In this document: positions 60,951 to 64,000 of the stretch, one piece after another | Layout of the letters: each line of letters begins with the position of its first letter | Position numbering within the stretch: the stretch's first letter is position 1 | From: Streptomyces sp. Tue6028 | GTDB taxonomy: Bacteria > Actinomycetota > Actinomycetes > Streptomycetales > Streptomycetaceae | Assembly (NCBI RefSeq): GCF_002300165.1 | Contig: NZ_MLCE01000002.1 | Location: 195,447-259,446, forward strand | DNA: 64,000 nt | Direction: 5' to 3' | Position numbers and translations under genes: made by a program | Notes under the pieces: generated by a model | What the model was told of the DNA's origin: nothing | The model's database searches: none | The model's input: only the letters and a program-made list of their open reading frames with translations

Positions 60951-61305
60951 TGCGCCCTCCCTGAGTGAGTGCCTGTCGAACGTAAATCTAGACCAACAAG
61001 ATTGTCAACAATTTTGTTTCGCATCTTGCCGACCGTCTTGTCGGCGCAGCGGCCGGGCGCCTCGTCGACAAGGGGCGTGCACGCCGAAGACGCCCGGCTC
61101 CGGCGGACCGGGCGGGCGTCTCGGGGTGGAACGCTTCGGGCTCGCGCCCACTGTTCGGCTCGTGCGGATCGGCTCCGCCGGCTCTGCGCGGGGGCGGGGC
61201 CGACCCGGCTGCCGCGCGGGCCGGCTCGGCTCAGGCGCGGGCTCGGCTCAAACGCGCGTCGACTCGGGCCCGGGTCGACGCGGCTCAGGTACGAGCCCGT
61301 CCGGC
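60951..61305. other. Gene-free stretch upstream of gntR
   Basis: 355 bp with no supported gene. The first 60 bp are AT-rich and hold the gntR promoter and operator. From about 61140 on there is a degenerate recurrence of CGGCTC and CGGCTCAGG at irregular spacing, with no frame of normal codon use. Confidence 0.6.
61002..61012. promoter_or_regulatory. Probable GntR operator upstream of gntR
   Basis: TTGTCAACAAT lies in an AT-rich patch 52-62 bp upstream of the gntR start and is identical to the site ahead of the AAHS transporter gene. It fits autoregulation and control of the gal-type operon from one promoter. Confidence 0.72.
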
Positions 61306-61575
61306 TCAGGTGGCGGCGGTCACGGGCGGCGTGACGCCGAACCGCTCGGCGCTCCGGGCGAGTTCGCGCCACACCTTCCCCGCCACGGGCACCCCCTCCT
61401 CGGCCCGGCGCACGGCGACCGAGGCGCTGCGCTCGCCGGGATAGAGGACACCCTCGGCACCGTCCGCCGACGGCAGGCTCTCGAGCGTGCCCAGAGTGGT
61501 GCCGACGGCCGCGGCGAAGGCGTCCGCGTCACCGAAGGCCGCCGGGTCGATCGCGACATCAAGGCCGGGTCCGTA
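61306..61575 (-). pseudogene. C-terminal remnant of an Ldh2-family malate/lactate dehydrogenase-like gene
   Basis: About 85 codons in good bias ([17 protein letters not shown] to ERFGVTPP) match the C-terminal region of Ldh2-family oxidoreductases, including the VLYPGERSA and GVPVAGKVW blocks. The enzyme is normally about 330-350 residues. Upstream of about 61575 the frame loses coding character and runs antisense into the cupin gene, so the first three quarters are missing. It is likely a deletion remnant. No start codon or ribosome site exists for the remaining part. Confidence 0.65.
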
Positions 61576-61602
61576 CCCCCGCTCGCCCGCGGCGGTTCCG
61601 TC

Positions 61603-61950
61603 GTGACGACACCGCTGATCACGACTCGGTCGGCCGGTGGCGAGAACCGCATCACGAGCGGCATGAGCGTCTGTCCGGCCGGTTCCGGTGCGCCCTTGCA
61701 CTCGCACAACTGCGACGAGCACGTCACGATCCTCGAAGGCGAGGCGGAGGTCGTCGTCGCCGGCGAGGTGACGAAGCTGGAGCGGTTCGACACGACGTAC
61801 GTGCCCTCGCCCCTCCCCCATCTGTTCAGGAACGTCGGCGCGAGTCCGCTGCGCATCCTGTGGGTGTACTCGTCGGGCCAAGTGACGCGGACCTTCACCG
61901 AGACGGGCAGGACGGTGGAACAACTCTCGGACGAGGACCAGATGGGCTGA
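61603..61950 (+). CDS. Cupin-domain protein, N-terminus possibly truncated
   Basis: The protein has 115 residues from a GTG at 61603. A single cupin domain has motif 1 [20 protein letters not shown] and motif 2 [16 protein letters not shown], with metal-binding His and Glu at cupin positions. The reading frame shows homologous-looking sequence ([14 protein letters not shown]) for 17 codons before the GTG but has no start codon there. That point coincides with the end of the Ldh2 remnant on the other strand. The true start may therefore have been lost by deletion. The substrate is unknown. Confidence 0.65.
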   Translation: MTTPLITTRSAGGENRITSGMSVCPAGSGAPLHSHNCDEHVTILEGEAEVVVAGEVTKLERFDTTYVPSPLPHLFRNVGASPLRILWVYSSGQVTRTFTETGRTVEQLSDEDQMG

Positions 61951-61973
61951 GACGTCCCCTGCCGTGTCCGGGG

Positions 61974-62828
61974 TCAGCCCGCGCGGTAGAGCGACGTGAG
62001 CAGTTCCATCACCGCGGCGGTGGCCGGGTGAGGGTCGTCCCGCCACCAGGCGATCCGTACGGCGACCGGCTCCGCGTCGCGCACGGGCCGGTACACGACT
62101 CCGGGCCGCGGGTACTGGTTGGCGGTGGACTCCGCCGTCACGCCGACGCACCGGCCCGTGGCGATCACGGTGAGCCAGTCGTCGACGTCGTACGTCTCCT
62201 CGGTCACCGGGCGGGCGTCCGGCGGCCACAGATCCGTGGTCGTGGTCCCGGTGCGACGGTCGACGAGCAGGGTGCGCCCGCCGATGTCGGCGAGCCGGAC
62301 CGAACGGCGCCTGGCCAGCGGGTCGTCGGCGGCCAGGGCGCACAGCCTCCGTTCGAGTCCCACGATGGCGGAGTCGAACCGCCGGTCGCCGGGAGGCCTG
62401 CGGACGACGGCCAGGTCACAGGCCCCCTCGGCGAGTCCGGCCGTGGCCGAGTTGACCCGCACGAGGTGCAGTTCGGTCTCCGGATGCCGTTCTCCCCAGC
62501 CTCGCTGGAAGGGCAGCGTGTGGCGGCCGAGCGCCGCCCAGGCGTAGCCGATGCGCAGCTGGGCGGTGCCGGACGTGGCCTGGCGGACCAGTTCGTCCAC
62601 GTCGGCGAGGACCCGGCGGGCGTGCGCGACGACCCGCAGACCGGTCCCCGTCGGGGTGACCTCGCGGGAGGTCCGCCGCAACAGCCTTGTCCCGAGGGCG
62701 CGTTCGAGCGAGGCCAGGGTGCGGGACACGGCCGCCTGGGAGACGCCCAGCACCTGGGCGGCGTCGGTGAAGGTGCCCTCGTCCACGATCGCGACGAGGC
62801 AGCGCAACTGCCGGAGCTCCACATCCAT
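61974..62828 (-). CDS. LysR family transcriptional regulator
   Basis: The 284-residue regulator has an N-terminal winged helix (VELRQLRCLVAIVDEGTFTDAA, then QAAVSRTLASLERALGTRLLRR) at 2-55. A substrate-binding domain with LRIGYAWAALGRHTLPF follows to the C-terminus. It is divergent from the DMT exporter gene, which it probably controls; the 68-bp gap contains an AT-rich TATAGATGG stretch. The ligand is unknown. It converges with the cupin gene, 23 bp apart. Confidence 0.93.
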   Translation of the reverse strand: MDVELRQLRCLVAIVDEGTFTDAAQVLGVSQAAVSRTLASLERALGTRLLRRTSREVTPTGTGLRVVAHARRVLADVDELVRQATSGTAQLRIGYAWAALGRHTLPFQRGWGERHPETELHLVRVNSATAGLAEGACDLAVVRRPPGDRRFDSAIVGLERRLCALAADDPLARRRSVRLADIGGRTLLVDRRTGTTTTDLWPPDARPVTEETYDVDDWLTVIATGRCVGVTAESTANQYPRPGVVYRPVRDAEPVAVRIAWWRDDPHPATAAVMELLTSLYRAG

Positions 62829-62896
62829 GACTCAAGCGTATAGATGGTTCGGCGGATGCATTTTGCGCAAGAGTGCTCCCGGCGCACGATCGGGCC

Positions 62897-63907
62897 ATGG
62901 ACGCAGCGCCCGCCCCCGCGGCGGCATCAGATCCCGCTTCGGCCCCTGCTCGGGGTGCAGGTCCGGCATCGGCCCAGGTCCGGGTCGGCACCGGCCCGGC
63001 TCCCGGCGCAGGCGCAGGCGCAGGCATCGGCACCGGTATCGGTATCGGTATCGGCAAGGGCACAGGTTCCGGCTCCCGTGCCCGGCGGGCGGCCCTGGCC
63101 ACGATGTTCGTCAGCGGCCTGTCCAACCAGGTCGGGGCCGCGGTCGGCTCCCTCGCCTTCCCCGTCCTCGGCCCACTCGGCGTCGTCGCCGTCCGGCAGT
63201 ACGTCGCCGCGCTCGCGCTGACCGCCGTCGCACGGCCCCGGCTGCGCACGTTCACCTGGCGGCAGTGGTGGCCCGTGCTGCTGCTGGCCCTCGTGTTCGC
63301 GGCGATGAACCTGTCCCTGTACAGCGCGATCGACCGGGTCGGCCTGGGCCTCGCGGTGACCTTGGAGTTCCTGGGCCCGCTCACCGTGGCCCTCGCCGCC
63401 TCACGTCGCCGGGTGGACGCGTGCTGCGCGGTGATCGCCGCGGCGGGAGTCGTCACCCTGATGCGCCCTCAGCCCTCCACGGACTACACCGGCATGGCGC
63501 TGGGACTGCTGGCCGCGGTCTGCTGGGCGTCGTACATCCTGCTCAACCGCACCGTCGGCCGTCGTCTCCCGGGAGCGCAGGGTTCGGCGGCCGCGGCCTG
63601 CCTGTCGGCCCTCGCCTTCCTGCCGGTCGGTGCGGTCGTCGTCCTCCACGGCCCCCCGACCCCGGGCGCCGTCGGGTACGCCGTCGTCGCCGGTGTCCTC
63701 TCCTCGGCGGTGCCCTACCTGGCGGACCTGGTCACCCTGCGCCGCGTGCCCGCCCAGACCTTCGGACTGTTCATGAGCGTCAACCCCGTCCTCGCCGCCG
63801 TCGTGGGATCCGTCGTCCTGGGGCAGACCCTCGGTCCATGGGAGTGGTCCGCCATCACGGCGGTCGTCTGCGCGAACGCACTGAGCATCCTGACGTCGCG
63901 CGCGTGA
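62897..63907 (+). CDS. EamA/DMT family transporter (RhtA-like)
   Basis: The 336-residue protein has ten membrane helices in two EamA halves (LEFLGPLTVALAASRR and SVNPVLAAVVGSVVLGQTLG are the conserved ends). It resembles RhtA-type exporters of amino acids or other small metabolites. A soluble N-terminal tail of about 60 residues is built from Ala/Gly/Ile repeats encoded by 6-bp DNA repeats and is not part of the family fold. The ATG at 62897 was chosen; an in-frame ATG eight codons earlier is possible. It is divergent from the LysR gene. Confidence 0.9.
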   Translation: MDAAPAPAAASDPASAPARGAGPASAQVRVGTGPAPGAGAGAGIGTGIGIGIGKGTGSGSRARRAALATMFVSGLSNQVGAAVGSLAFPVLGPLGVVAVRQYVAALALTAVARPRLRTFTWRQWWPVLLLALVFAAMNLSLYSAIDRVGLGLAVTLEFLGPLTVALAASRRRVDACCAVIAAAGVVTLMRPQPSTDYTGMALGLLAAVCWASYILLNRTVGRRLPGAQGSAAAACLSALAFLPVGAVVVLHGPPTPGAVGYAVVAGVLSSAVPYLADLVTLRRVPAQTFGLFMSVNPVLAAVVGSVVLGQTLGPWEWSAITAVVCANALSILTSRA

Positions 63908-63941
63908 CGTGTCGGCGCGCGGCCCACACGGACCCGTGCCT

Positions 63942-64000
63942 CGGCGCACCACGTAAGGCCCGCGCGCGGCGCACCACGTGAGGCCCGCACGCGGCGCGCC
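63942..64000. repeat. 25-bp tandem repeat at the right edge
   Basis: Units 63942-63966 and 63967-63991, each starting CGGCGCACCACGT, differ at two positions. A third unit begins at 63992 and is cut by the window edge. It lies just downstream of the DMT exporter gene; no gene is visible in it. Confidence 0.88.

Noticed and set aside
60586..61602. Long N-terminal extension of the cupin frame
   Set aside because: It runs antisense through gntR and the Ldh2 remnant. Only the part from about 61550 resembles a cupin protein.

Overview
The window is typical Streptomyces-type actinobacterial chromosome. GC is very high and strongly biased to G/C at third codon positions, GTG and TTG starts are common, stop/start overlaps of the ATGA or GTGA type are frequent, and the regulator families (LacI, ROK, ECF42, LitR-like MerR, FCD-GntR) are those of Streptomyces. 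I see no rRNA, tRNA, CRISPR array, insertion sequence or phage genes. The species cannot be named from the sequence alone.

Layout. 1-3.2 kb: small hypothetical genes, one cut by the left edge, with a 7-bp tandem repeat inside a small reading frame. 3.2-12.2 kb: a galactan/galactoside utilisation locus made of a LacI repressor, two palindromic operators, an ABC sugar importer (two permeases and a lipoprotein), a GH42 beta-galactosidase and a secreted GH30 glycanase with a lectin domain. 12.3-14 kb: two overlapping alpha/beta-hydrolase genes. 14.15-16.5 kb: a TPP riboswitch followed by a CytX-type permease and thiD (thiamine salvage). 16.6-21.2 kb: 6-phosphogluconate dehydrogenase, an aldehyde dehydrogenase, and an ECF42 sigma factor with its DGPF/YCII partner. 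21.3-24.5 kb: sulfur scavenging (acyl-CoA-dehydrogenase-like flavoprotein, SsuD, SsuE), headed by a 27-codon leader peptide of the RRHVDLARVSS type. A pseudogene with an in-frame TGA follows at about 25.1-25.6 kb.

26-39 kb is a light- and stress-responsive cluster. It holds an SDR-DUF2867 protein, a DNA photolyase, a DUF4142 protein, a LitR/CarH-like MerR-B12 photoreceptor repressor divergent from an ECF sigma gene (LitS-like), a second ECF sigma gene with an RskA-type zinc anti-sigma factor, and a tight five-gene lipid operon. That operon encodes an FAD amine-oxidase-like protein, DUF1365, two cyclopropane-fatty-acid-synthase-like methyltransferases and DUF1295. The likely theme is light-controlled membrane lipid modification and repair.

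39-45.3 kb: a TetR/metallo-hydrolase divergon, an SPW-repeat membrane protein, an ArsR-SRPBCC fusion, two GNATs and an APC permease. 45.4-49.9 kb: a ROK repressor and a GH2 exo-beta-D-glucosaminidase (CsxA type) linked by matching operators, which points to chitosan oligosaccharide use. A 54-bp tandem repeat lies between them. 50-54.8 kb: a secreted protein, a GlsB-type membrane protein, GNATs and a nucleotide-sugar-epimerase-like protein. 55-61 kb: a gallate-type catabolic operon (GntR, galB, galC, galD, a VOC-fold extradiol dioxygenase and an AAHS transporter), with GntR operators at both ends. 61.3-64 kb: a truncated Ldh2-type remnant abutting a cupin gene, a LysR regulator and a DMT exporter.
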